NCBI GenBank assembly: GCA_905236785.1
Contig: CAJOQC010000240.1
Span: 1 to 5,285 of the forward strand
Reading direction: 5' to 3'
DNA from: an uncultured Selenomonadaceae bacterium
Lineage (GTDB): Bacteria > Bacillota > Negativicutes > Selenomonadales > Selenomonadaceae
Length of the DNA: 5,285 nt
A model generated the notes under the pieces. That model was given only the letters and a program-made list of their open reading frames with translations, ran no database searches and was not told the DNA's origin. Shown here in pieces: positions 1 through 5,285 of the stretch. Each line of letters opens with the position of its first letter. Position 1 is the first letter of the stretch. Position numbers and translations under genes: made by a program.

Positions 1-4
1 CTGA

Positions 5-38
5 TTTTCAATTAAAATCGGATAATTTTAATTGAAAA
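5..38. repeat. Perfect 14-bp AT-rich inverted repeat upstream of dapL
   Basis: TTTTCAATTAAAAT (5-18) is followed by the 6-nt spacer CGGATA (19-24) and its exact reverse complement ATTTTAATTGAAAA (25-38). It could be an operator for a dimeric regulator or an RNA hairpin in the transcript leading into dapL. GATAAT at 21-26 resembles a -10 element, but its -35 would fall at or before the window edge, so I do not call a promoter. The last five bases of the right arm (34-38) are also needed by the next hairpin. The repeat is seen directly; its role is inferred. Confidence 0.8.
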
Positions 39-66
39 GCCGCAAGCTAATGCTTGCTTTTCTTTT
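34..66 (+). terminator. Terminator-like hairpin with T-tract just before dapL
   Basis: GCAAGC (42-47), loop TAAT (48-51) and GCTTGC (52-57) form a perfect 6-bp stem followed by TTTTCTTTT (58-66). An alternative longer fold pairs GAAAAGC (34-40) with GCTTTTC (56-62) around an AAGC/GCTT inner stem, with CGC bulged. It most simply ends transcription of a gene lying left of the window. Because it sits only 18 nt before the dapL ATG, it could instead be a leader attenuator of dapL. On the minus strand the stem is followed by GGCTTTTC, so weaker termination in that direction is possible. Confidence 0.55.
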
Positions 67-84
67 GAATCAAAGGAGAAAACT

Positions 85-1317
85 ATGGCACGAATAAACG
101 ATAATTACGAAAAATTACCCGGCAGCTATCTCTTTTCGGAAATAGCCAAGCGCGTGGCAACCTACAAAGAAAAAAATCCCTCCGCCGACATTATCCGCCT
201 GGGCATAGGCGATGTAACGCGGCCGTTGCCCCCTGCCGTAATAGCGGCCATTCATAAAGCCGCCGACGAAATGGCCGACGAAAAAACTTTTCGCGGCTAT
301 GGTCCGGAGCAAGGCTACGAATTTTTGACCCGGGAAATAATCGCCCGCAATTATGCGCCAAAAGGCATTGATATAGCCGAGGACGAGATTTTTGTCAGCG
401 ACGGCTCCAAAAGCGACACGGGCAATATACAGGAAATTTTTTCGCCGACGTGCAAAGTGGCCGTCACCGACCCTGTTTACCCCGTGTACCTTGACACCAA
501 CGTCATGGCGGGGCGAACGGGCGATCTTCAAGAGGACGGGCGTTTTGCCGGCGTTACCTACCTGCCATGCACGGCCGAAAATAATTTTTCCCCGGACTTG
601 CCAACCGAAAGGGTTGACATGATTTATCTTTGTTGCCCCAATAACCCCACAGGCACAGCCCTTTCCCGCGCCGACCTCGCCAAATGGGTAAACTATGCCC
701 GCCGGAACGACGCCGTGATACTTTTTGACGCCGCCTACGCCGCGTACATAACCGAAAGTGACGTTCCAAGCTCCGTTTACGAAATTGACGGCGCAAAAGA
801 GGTGGCCATCGAATTTCGCTCTTTTTCCAAGACTGCGGGCTTTACCGGCACTCGTTGCGGCTACACCGTAGTGCCGAAAAATTTGTTCGGCAAAGATAAG
901 GACGGCGCGAAAGTTTCTTTTAACAAGCTGTGGAATCGCCGACACACCACAAAATTTAACGGCACTGCCTACATTGTCCAGCGCGGGGCGGCGGCCGTGT
1001 ATTCGACGGAGGGGCAAAAGCAGGTGAAGGAAACAATCGCCTATTACATGGAAAATGCCCGTATCATTCGCGAAAATCTGGCAAAAAACGGCTTTGCCGT
1101 TTACGGCGGCGTAAACGCTCCATATATCTGGCTAAAAACCCCCGAAAATATTTCTTCGTGGGAATTTTTCGATTTGCTTTTGCATAAATGTAACATTGTC
1201 GGCACGCCCGGCGCAGGTTTTGGGCCATGCGGAGAAGGCTATTTTCGCCTCACCGCTTTCGGCTCGCGGGAAAACACCATCCGCGCCATGGAGCGGGACT
1301 GGAGCAAAATATCATAA
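85..1317 (+). CDS. dapL: LL-diaminopimelate aminotransferase
   Basis: This PLP enzyme converts tetrahydrodipicolinate plus glutamate to LL-2,6-diaminopimelate plus 2-oxoglutarate in one step, bypassing the succinyl or acetyl branch of lysine and peptidoglycan-precursor synthesis. It acts in the cytoplasm. At 410 residues it has the usual family length. Visible class I aminotransferase landmarks are the N-terminal [16 protein letters not shown] segment typical of DapL, GYG at 71-73, GSKSD at 107-111, NNPTG at 186-190, DAAY at 215-218 (Asp and Tyr contacting PLP), the Schiff-base lysine K249 in [12 protein letters not shown], and the carboxylate-binding arginine R388 in YFRLTAFG. The ATG follows AAAGGAG (72-78) with a 6-nt spacing, which fixes the start. 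It stands alone on this strand in the window; whether it continues an operon from the left is not visible. Its 3' end overlaps the convergent glycosyltransferase gene by 6 bp, leaving no room for its own intergenic terminator. The DapL assignment is strong. Confidence 0.95.
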   Translation: MARINDNYEKLPGSYLFSEIAKRVATYKEKNPSADIIRLGIGDVTRPLPPAVIAAIHKAADEMADEKTFRGYGPEQGYEFLTREIIARNYAPKGIDIAEDEIFVSDGSKSDTGNIQEIFSPTCKVAVTDPVYPVYLDTNVMAGRTGDLQEDGRFAGVTYLPCTAENNFSPDLPTERVDMIYLCCPNNPTGTALSRADLAKWVNYARRNDAVILFDAAYAAYITESDVPSSVYEIDGAKEVAIEFRSFSKTAGFTGTRCGYTVVPKNLFGKDKDGAKVSFNKLWNRRHTTKFNGTAYIVQRGAAAVYSTEGQKQVKETIAYYMENARIIRENLAKNGFAVYGGVNAPYIWLKTPENISSWEFFDLLLHKCNIVGTPGAGFGPCGEGYFRLTAFGSRENTIRAMERDWSKIS

Positions 1318-2394
1318 ACCGATTTTTTCCGCCAATATCGCGGCAATATCTTTGGCGGCTTGCGGCCTTGAAAGGGCGCGAGCCGCTTTTTCCATGGCGG
1401 CAAGTTTTGCGGGGTCATCCATAAGTCCTTCGACCAACTCTCCGACATCTGCCCTTTTGTCCCACACCGCCGCGCCGCAACGGGAGGCATAACGGGCGTT
1501 GTCCGTTTCAGGTCCGGGTATCGGCTCATGAAGAACAAGGGGCGCGCCTGCGGCAAAGGCTTCGCTGACGGTGAGTGCGCCTGGTTTTGTCACAACAACG
1601 GTTGCGCTGCTCATAAGTTCGGCGATTTTGTCCGTATAACCCAAAACTTCAATCTCATGGCGCGAAGTTTGCGCCGCATTTTTAAGTTCTTCCTTCAATT
1701 TTTCGTTTTTCCCGACAACAACGGTTATTTTTAGGTTTCGTTTGGTTTTCGCCAAAGAGTGCATGGTGTTTTTTATGCCACCAAGCCCCAAGCCGCCGCC
1801 CATTATCAAAATATTGGGCGGCGTTTCCCGTCGGCGAACCAAGTGGGCAAAGGCGGCGGTTATGGGTATGCCGCAAGATGCGCTTTTGTTTTTTTCTAAG
1901 CCTAAAGCCTTTAGTTCGTCGCGCATTTTTTCCGTAGCGGTAAAATAAAAATCCGTCCCTTTGTATACCCAAAGTTTATGAAGGGAATAATCCGTCATTA
2001 TCGTCGCCAAAAAAAATTTTGCACCTTGTTCTTTTGCCTTTGATGCCGCGCCTGCGGGGAAGGGGTGTGTGCAAACTATTGCGTCGGGCTTATGCTCGGC
2101 GATTATTTTCTTCATGGAGGCGTACATAAAGGAGCCTACCAAATGTTGCCCGAAAGCCCCCCCTGCGCCGCCTGCGGAGGCTTTGTAAAAAATATCGTAG
2201 ATGTTGGGGACGACGGCGAGCATTTTTAGGTACAACATTTTAAGCGACCAATTTAACGCCGATGTTTCCCGCGCCATAAAATCTACGGTTACAATGTCCG
2301 CCGTCGAATATTTTTGCAATTCTTCCTTTACCGCTTGGGCGGCCTTCGTATGCCCCGAGCCAACCGATGCGGTCATTATCAATATTTTTTTCAT
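1312..2394 (-). CDS. GT28-type glycosyltransferase, MGDG synthase / diacylglycerol glucosyltransferase-like
   Basis: This 360-residue protein has the two-domain GT-B layout of the MGDG synthase/UgtP group. The N-terminal acceptor domain opens with [19 protein letters not shown], whose glycine-rich SVGSGH loop is at 10-15. It also carries CTHPFPAG at 108-115 and [10 protein letters not shown] at 134-143. The C-terminal nucleotide-sugar domain begins around 192 with [13 protein letters not shown], then [11 protein letters not shown] at 251-261 and the donor-binding stretch [12 protein letters not shown] (268-279) to [12 protein letters not shown] (289-300). Family members transfer glucose or galactose from UDP-sugars to diacylglycerol at the inner membrane face. 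Others in the wider group act on different acceptors, so the product here is inferred. There is no signal peptide or transmembrane helix. The ATG lies 3 bp after the SDR stop without a clear Shine-Dalgarno sequence, which suggests translational coupling. Its stop lies inside the last codons of convergent dapL. Confidence 0.85.
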   Translation of the reverse strand: MKKILIMTASVGSGHTKAAQAVKEELQKYSTADIVTVDFMARETSALNWSLKMLYLKMLAVVPNIYDIFYKASAGGAGGAFGQHLVGSFMYASMKKIIAEHKPDAIVCTHPFPAGAASKAKEQGAKFFLATIMTDYSLHKLWVYKGTDFYFTATEKMRDELKALGLEKNKSASCGIPITAAFAHLVRRRETPPNILIMGGGLGLGGIKNTMHSLAKTKRNLKITVVVGKNEKLKEELKNAAQTSRHEIEVLGYTDKIAELMSSATVVVTKPGALTVSEAFAAGAPLVLHEPIPGPETDNARYASRCGAAVWDKRADVGELVEGLMDDPAKLAAMEKAARALSRPQAAKDIAAILAEKIGL

Positions 2395-2397
2395 AGC

Positions 2398-3168
2398 TTA
2401 TGCCGTCAAGCCGCCGTCAACGGAAAGAATTGCGCCGGTTATGAAGGAGGCCGAATCCGATGCCAAAAACGCTATCGCCGCCGCAGCCTCCGCCGCCGTG
2501 CCGATGCGCCCCAAGGGATAAACCGACGCCATTTCCTTTAACGCCGCGTTATAATCTGCGGACTGTTGCAGTTGCTTTTCCGTCATAGGTGTCATTATGT
2601 CCCCCGGCGCGACGCAATTTACCCGCACATTAAACCTTGCTTCCTCCAATGCCAAGGCGCGGGTGAAAGCAACCACCGCGCCCTTGGCGGCGCAATAGAG
2701 CGAGCAAAAATAATTGCCGCGAAGCCCCGCGTCGGAAGCCACGTTTATAATTGCGCCGCCGTTTTTTTCCAAATACGGCAGAGCCGCCCGACACATGAAA
2801 AAAGTTCCTTTAACATTTACGTCGGTTATTTTGTAAAACATTTCTTCCGTCACATCGCCAATAGCGCCCTCAACATATTCTCCCGCCGAATTTATAAGCG
2901 CGTCTAATTGCGCTTTGCCGTCAAAAATCCGCGCCGCCTCATAAACCGATTTGTCGCATGAAGCAACGTCGGCAACATCCGTCGGCAAAAACTTCACGCG
3001 GCAAATTTCTTCGGCGGAAAACTCCTTTAACGCTGCCGCGCCACGTTCGTTGCTTCGCCCCGCGATGACAACCCGCGCCCCGTTTTTGACGAAAATTTTT
3101 GCCGTCGCCAAACCGATGCCGCTTGTGCCGCCGGTTATCAATATTGTTTTATTTTTTTTGCTGTCCAT
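2398..3168 (-). CDS. Short-chain dehydrogenase/reductase (classical SDR)
   Basis: This is a 256-residue classical SDR and a cytoplasmic NAD(P)-dependent oxidoreductase. The Rossmann motif TGGTSGIG is at 12-19 and NSAG (usual NNAG) at 93-96. The catalytic tetrad is N118, S145, Y158 and K162, in the last case as YCAAK. The PG motif is at 188-189 and the C-terminal ending is LSVDGGLTA. Arg38 after the second beta strand (AGRS) favours NADPH. Length and motifs resemble 3-oxoacyl-ACP reductase (FabG) and glucose dehydrogenase-like SDRs, but the substrate cannot be read from the sequence. It is followed 3 bp later by the glycosyltransferase, so the two are probably one transcription unit. The ATG has no recognisable Shine-Dalgarno sequence; it lies directly after the U-tract of the HU terminator. 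No other in-frame start fits, because the coenzyme-binding strand begins at residue 8. The early coding region holds a run of eight A residues, a potential slippage site. Confidence 0.9.
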   Translation of the reverse strand: MDSKKNKTILITGGTSGIGLATAKIFVKNGARVVIAGRSNERGAAALKEFSAEEICRVKFLPTDVADVASCDKSVYEAARIFDGKAQLDALINSAGEYVEGAIGDVTEEMFYKITDVNVKGTFFMCRAALPYLEKNGGAIINVASDAGLRGNYFCSLYCAAKGAVVAFTRALALEEARFNVRVNCVAPGDIMTPMTEKQLQQSADYNAALKEMASVYPLGRIGTAAEAAAAIAFLASDSASFITGAILSVDGGLTA

Positions 3169-3207
3169 AATAATAAAAACGCATCGGCAAATGTTATGCC
3201 GACGCGT
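3169..3207 (-). terminator. Rho-independent terminator of the HU gene
   Basis: Read on the minus strand, ACGCGTCGGCA (3207-3197), loop TAACATT (3196-3190) and TGCCGATGCGT (3189-3179) form an 11-bp stem whose only non-Watson-Crick pair is one G-U. It is followed by TTTTATTATT down to 3169. The stem starts 24 nt after the HU stop codon. It is a strong, canonical intrinsic terminator. Its tail touches the SDR ATG (3168-3166), so SDR and glycosyltransferase expression must come from readthrough or an unseen start site. Confidence 0.9.
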
Positions 3208-3231
3208 TCTGGTCGTTCTTGCCGTTTAATC

Positions 3232-3504
3232 TTAGTTTACGGCATCTTTTAATGCCTTGCCGGCCTTAAATACAGGGTTTTTGGACTCGGGAATGTCGAT
3301 TTCCTGTCCGTTTTGAGGGTTTCTGCCTTTGCGGGCTGCCCGTGTTTTCACTTCAAAAGTGCCAAAGCCGATAAGCTGAACTTTGTCGCCCTCGACCAAT
3401 GCCGACTCAATGGTGGAATAAAAAGCGTTGATGGCTTTTTCGGCATCTTTTTTGGTAAGACCTGATTTTTCGGCGACATTCGCCACAAGCTCACTTTTGT
3501 TCAA
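3232..3504 (-). CDS. hup: HU family DNA-binding protein
   Basis: This small histone-like protein binds and bends DNA as a dimer and helps compact the nucleoid. At exactly 90 residues it has the standard HU length. Family landmarks are [25 protein letters not shown] at the N-terminus, [25 protein letters not shown] across 39-63 (with the conserved GFGTFE turn), the DNA-contacting arm [16 protein letters not shown] at 62-77 (containing the intercalating proline) and the [13 protein letters not shown]-terminus. The start codon is TTG (3504-3502), supported by a perfect AGGAGG 10 nt upstream. There is no ATG nearby. The gene diverges from secG and ends in its own terminator. IHF subunits share the fold, but the homodimeric HU type is the best match. 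Confidence 0.96.
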   Translation of the reverse strand: MNKSELVANVAEKSGLTKKDAEKAINAFYSTIESALVEGDKVQLIGFGTFEVKTRAARKGRNPQNGQEIDIPESKNPVFKAGKALKDAVN

Positions 3505-3514
3505 TGTAGTGAAT

Positions 3515-3520
3515 CCTCCT
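3515..3520 (-). promoter_or_regulatory. Ribosome binding site fixing the TTG start of HU
   Basis: The minus strand reads AGGAGG at 3520-3515, followed by ten nucleotides (ATTCACTACA) and TTG. This full anti-SD match decides the non-ATG start. The strong site may compensate for the weak initiation codon. Confidence 0.85.
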
Positions 3521-3561
3521 TAGAAAAACGTTTCTTGGCCGCTGTCGCGGTCGCTTCAAAG

Positions 3562-3590
3562 AGATTAACAGAAAACCATAGAAAAATCAA
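3562..3590 (-). promoter_or_regulatory. Candidate promoter for HU
   Basis: On the minus strand TTGATT (3590-3585) is separated by 17 nt from TAATCT (3567-3562). The -35 matches 4 of 6 consensus bases and the -10 only 3 of 6, so this is tentative. It would give a leader of about 50 nt containing a short CCGC-GACA-GCGG hairpin before the ribosome binding site. Confidence 0.3.
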
Positions 3591-3631
3591 GGGCTTTTGC
3601 GGAAAAAAAGGCAATATCTGTAATAAACTTC

Positions 3632-3660
3632 TTGCCAAGCAAAGAAAATACGTTTAGAAT
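3632..3660 (+). promoter_or_regulatory. Sigma-A-type promoter of secG
   Basis: TTGCCA (3632-3637) and TAGAAT (3655-3660) are each 5 of 6 to the consensus and are spaced by exactly 17 nt. The expected transcription start is near 3667, giving a leader of about 28 nt to the secG TTG. The promoter probably drives secG, the esterase and perhaps smpB. It overlaps the first codons of the longest possible secG frame, so that longer frame is not the real gene. Confidence 0.75.
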
Positions 3661-3681
3661 AACAACCGTGACAAATTTAAT

Positions 3682-3687
3682 GGGAGG
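3682..3687 (+). promoter_or_regulatory. Ribosome binding site fixing the TTG start of secG
   Basis: GGGAGG is followed by 7 nt (AATTGTT) and then TTG at 3695. The in-frame ATG at 3680 overlaps the site and cannot use it. The next ATG at 3710 is 22 nt away, too far. TTG at 3695 is therefore the best start. Confidence 0.8.
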
Positions 3688-3694
3688 AATTGTT

Positions 3695-3922
3695 TTGCTT
3701 ACGGTTTTAATGGTGATTGATGCCTTGGTGGCTATAATACTTATTGCGGCGATACTCGGCCAAGAGCCGAAGTCAAGCGGCATGGGCGGCATGGACGGCG
3801 GCGGCGACACGGTCTTTAGCGGCAAGGCTCGCGGCATGGATGCGCTCTTGGCGCGGGTGACGGTGGTATTTGCCGTTATTTTCGCCGGTATAACAATTGT
3901 TATTGCGAAAATGACATCATAA
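3695..3922 (+). CDS. secG: Preprotein translocase subunit SecG
   Basis: SecG is the small auxiliary membrane subunit of the SecYEG protein-export channel. From the TTG at 3695 the product is 75 residues, the usual size for Gram-positive-type SecG. Transmembrane helix 1 is about residues 2-21, with the family-typical LMVIDALVAIILIA. It is followed by the cytoplasmic loop GQEPKSSGMGG and a glycine-rich stretch, then KARGMDALLARVT leading into helix 2 at about 52-71. The frame is open back to a TTG at 3632 (96 residues). That upstream TTG is the -35 box of the promoter and lies before the expected transcription start, so I reject the longer form. secG is the first gene of a cluster with the esterase (24-bp gap) and smpB, an order common in Bacillota. 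Confidence 0.88.
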   Translation: MLTVLMVIDALVAIILIAAILGQEPKSSGMGGMDGGGDTVFSGKARGMDALLARVTVVFAVIFAGITIVIAKMTS

Positions 3923-3946
3923 TTTTTTGCGAAAGGAACATTTTGT

Positions 3947-4690
3947 ATGATATTGCCGGGAGCAGAACCCTTCTTTTTGCCGGGCGGATCTCATGGGGTG
4001 TTGCTCGTTCATGGGTTTACGGGGCTTCCCGCCGAACTTTTGCTTATGGGGCAGTTTCTAAACGCCAAGGGCTTTACTGTTTTGGGCGTAAGACTTGCCG
4101 GGCATGGCACGACCGCCGAGGATATGTCCCACACCACCGCCGAAGATTGGTTTGACTCCGTGCGGGACGGCTACGCTTTGTTGACGGGAGCCGCAAAAAA
4201 AATTTCGGTAATCGGTCATTCCATGGGCGGCTTGCTCGCGCTTATGTTGGCAATGGAAGAAGATATAGAGCGGGTCATCACGTTGGCCGCGCCGATTTTT
4301 ATTTCCGAAGAGTTAAACATACGCCTTCTGCCGCCACGAGAAGAAGTGTCGGGAGTTTTCTACCCAAAGGCGCGGCGCAAACTAAAAAATGTTCCGGCGG
4401 CGGTAAACAACACCTACCGCAAAATGCCCCTTGTTTGCGTTCATGAGCTGTTGGACGTAATCGCGAAAGTAAAGATAAATCTTGCCGCCGTCACTTCGCC
4501 GACTCTTATCATGCACAGCGACAACGACAAGACCGCCGACCCCAAAAGCGCACAGTACATTTTTGAGCATTTGGGGGGCGACAAGAACAGGATTTGTCGC
4601 TTAAAAAAATCCGGGCATCTTTTGCCGGTTGACTGCGAAAGGGATTATGTTTTTATATGCGCCGCCGATTTTTTGACGGCGGAGTTATAA
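3947..4690 (+). CDS. est: Carboxylesterase, Est30/YvaK-like alpha/beta hydrolase
   Basis: This is a serine hydrolase of the small monomeric carboxylesterase family (Est30 of Geobacillus, YvaK of Bacillus). Its length of 247 residues is nearly identical to that family's. It hydrolyses short to medium acyl esters in vitro; the cellular substrate is unknown for the family. Visible features are the oxyanion-hole HGFTG at 22-26, GHGTTAEDM at 52-60, the nucleophile elbow GHSMGG at 90-95 with Ser92, the acid Asp194 in [10 protein letters not shown], and His224 in SGHLLPVD. There is no signal peptide, so it is cytoplasmic. The ATG follows AAAGGA (3932-3937) at 9 nt. It sits 24 bp after secG, matching the conserved secG-est neighbourhood. 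In Bacillus the next gene is rnr; here smpB follows after a structured 103-nt spacer. Confidence 0.9.
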   Translation: MILPGAEPFFLPGGSHGVLLVHGFTGLPAELLLMGQFLNAKGFTVLGVRLAGHGTTAEDMSHTTAEDWFDSVRDGYALLTGAAKKISVIGHSMGGLLALMLAMEEDIERVITLAAPIFISEELNIRLLPPREEVSGVFYPKARRKLKNVPAAVNNTYRKMPLVCVHELLDVIAKVKINLAAVTSPTLIMHSDNDKTADPKSAQYIFEHLGGDKNRICRLKKSGHLLPVDCERDYVFICAADFLTAEL

Positions 4691-4691
4691 A

Positions 4692-4726
4692 TTTAACAAT
4701 CGGCTTCCACACAAAACATTGTTAAA
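4692..4726. repeat. 9-bp inverted repeat just after the esterase stop
   Basis: TTTAACAAT (4692-4700) and ATTGTTAAA (4718-4726) are exact reverse complements separated by 17 nt. There is no run of T after the right arm, so it is not a standard terminator. A 26-bp centre-to-centre geometry could suit a dimeric regulator; a weak RNA hairpin is equally possible. The role is unknown. Confidence 0.6.
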
Positions 4727-4730
4727 AAGT

Positions 4731-4751
4731 CCGAAGGAAAAATTACTTCGG
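4731..4751 (+). other. Small hairpin in the smpB leader
   Basis: CCGAAG (4731-4736) pairs with CTTCGG (4746-4751) around the loop GAAAAATTA. The stem extends by AG/CT if T4730 is bulged. It ends just before the GGAGG at 4754, so it may help keep that site exposed. No known riboswitch consensus is recognised. Confidence 0.5.
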
Positions 4752-4753
4752 CT

Positions 4754-4793
4754 GGAGGTGTCGGGCAGTAACACCGCTCGACATATATGGGCT
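4754..4793 (+). promoter_or_regulatory. Distant smpB ribosome binding site bridged by a hairpin
   Basis: GGAGG (4754-4758) is 35 nt before the smpB ATG, too far for normal use. Directly after it TGTCGGGC (4759-4766), loop AGTAACACC, and GCTCGACA (4776-4783) form an 8-bp stem with one G-U pair and no mismatch. Folding removes 25 nt and leaves 10 nt (4784-4793) between the Shine-Dalgarno sequence and ATG. No other adequate site precedes the ATG. The pairing is seen; its use in initiation is inferred. Confidence 0.5.
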
Positions 4794-5267
4794 ATGGGAA
4801 AGAAAAACGAGAGCATAAAAATCGCTTGCGAAAACCGCAAGGCGCGGCATGATTATTTTATTCACGAAACATACGAGGCGGGGATTGCCTTGGCGGGGAC
4901 GGAAGTAAAATCCCTGCGAAACGGCCGAGCAAACCTAAAGGACAGCTATGCGGAAATAAAAAACGGCGAAATTTTTGTCCGCAATATGCACATCAGCCCC
5001 TATGAACAGGGCAATATTTTTAATCATGACCCTTTGCGACCGCGAAAACTTCTTATGCATAAAGGGGAAATAAACAAATTGTTCGGCAAAACCCGCGAAA
5101 AGGGCTTCACCCTTATTCCCCTTAAAATTTATTTCAAAAAGGGACGCGCAAAAATGGAATTGGCCTTGGCAAGCGGCAAGCATAATTATGACAAACGTCA
5201 AGACTTAGTAAAAAAAGTTGCCAAGCGCGACATGGAAAGAGCATTGAAAGAACGCAATCGACAATAG
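4794..5267 (+). CDS. smpB: SsrA-binding protein SmpB
   Basis: SmpB binds the tRNA-like domain of tmRNA and delivers it to stalled ribosomes for trans-translation. From the ATG at 4794 the product is 157 residues, the normal family size. Conserved blocks are [17 protein letters not shown] at 14-30, GTEVKSLR at 35-42, ANLKDSY at 46-52, [10 protein letters not shown] at 65-74, the [15 protein letters not shown] block at 79-93, and GKHNYDKRQ at 128-136. A basic tail of the kind that folds into a helix in the mRNA channel follows. The frame is open upstream to a TTG at 4719 (182 residues). Those 25 extra residues resemble nothing in the family, cross two RNA hairpins and have no ribosome binding site, so I reject them. 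Eighteen nucleotides of unremarkable sequence follow the TAG to the window edge; tmRNA (ssrA), often next to smpB, is not visible. Confidence 0.95.
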   Translation: MGKKNESIKIACENRKARHDYFIHETYEAGIALAGTEVKSLRNGRANLKDSYAEIKNGEIFVRNMHISPYEQGNIFNHDPLRPRKLLMHKGEINKLFGKTREKGFTLIPLKIYFKKGRAKMELALASGKHNYDKRQDLVKKVAKRDMERALKERNRQ

Positions 5268-5285
5268 GCAACCTCTAAAAACTCC

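Noticed and set aside
115..1017. 300-residue open frame opposite dapL on the minus strand
   Set aside because: It lies wholly within dapL, which has unmistakable catalytic motifs. The translation shows no domain and is a by-product of dapL codon usage.
1329..1358. CCGCCAA / TTGGCGG inverted repeat near the convergent gene ends as a shared terminator
   Set aside because: The 16-nt loop is long and neither strand has a T-tract after the stem (plus continues CTTGCGG, minus continues with A residues). It lies in glycosyltransferase coding sequence.
3170..3175. TATTAT as a -10 box for the SDR gene
   Set aside because: Transcription would begin at or after the SDR ATG, and no -35 element sits at the right distance. 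It is better explained as the terminator U-tract.
3632..3694. N-terminal 21-residue extension of SecG
   Set aside because: It overlaps the promoter, starts before the expected transcript start, has no ribosome binding site, and is not typical of SecG.
4673..4691. TTGACG and TATAAA at the end of the esterase gene as an smpB promoter
   Set aside because: The boxes are only 7 nt apart, and no -35 lies 16-18 nt before TATAAA. No acceptable combination was found.
4692..4783. A known riboswitch or tmRNA piece in the est-smpB spacer
   Set aside because: I could not match it to the consensus of the purine, SAM, preQ1, cyclic di-GMP, fluoride or ZTP classes, nor to tmRNA ends; only simple hairpins are seen.
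4719..4793. 25-residue N-terminal extension of SmpB from TTG 4719
   Set aside because: There is no ribosome binding site before 4719. The segment is built of inverted repeats and does not resemble SmpB N-termini, which begin shortly before the NRKARHDYF block.

Overview
The window looks like ordinary chromosome from a bacterium of the Bacillota (Firmicutes) type with moderate G+C. The evidence is a secG - carboxylesterase - smpB cluster, an HU gene, strong AGGAGG-type ribosome binding sites, and UUG start codons on two small housekeeping genes. The LL-diaminopimelate aminotransferase route and the mix of gene families would fit Clostridia or Negativicutes, but the sequence alone does not settle the class. 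I see no mobile element, CRISPR array, toxin-antitoxin pair, phage gene, tRNA or rRNA.

Layout: positions 1-84 are a short leader with a perfect 14-bp inverted repeat, a terminator-like hairpin and a ribosome binding site. They precede dapL (85-1317, +), which makes LL-diaminopimelate for lysine and cell wall. dapL runs tail to tail into a minus-strand group and overlaps its last gene by 6 bp. Read in its own direction, that group is HU (3504-3232), then a strong rho-independent terminator, then a short-chain dehydrogenase (3168-2398), then a GT28/MGDG-synthase-like glycosyltransferase (2394-1312). The last two genes are 3 bp apart and probably co-transcribed. HU and secG diverge from the 3505-3694 region, which holds a good sigma-A-type promoter for secG and a weaker candidate for HU. 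The plus strand then carries secG (3695-3922), an Est30-like carboxylesterase (3947-4690), a 103-nt structured spacer, and smpB (4794-5267). The window ends 18 nt after smpB.

How the genes relate: secG (protein export), the esterase and smpB (ribosome rescue by trans-translation) form a cluster that in Bacillus and relatives reads secG-est-rnr-smpB-ssrA. Here rnr (RNase R) is absent between the esterase and smpB. The SDR and glycosyltransferase may work on a common lipid or envelope product, but nothing in the sequence fixes the substrate.

No clear undescribed system is present. The most interesting signals are regulatory: (i) a GGAGG ribosome binding site 35 nt upstream of the smpB ATG, separated from it by a perfect 8-bp-stem hairpin that would bring it to 10 nt; (ii) a terminator whose U-tract runs directly into the SDR start codon; (iii) overlapping, mutually exclusive hairpins upstream of dapL; (iv) a near-consensus promoter showing that the longest secG reading frame starts too early.
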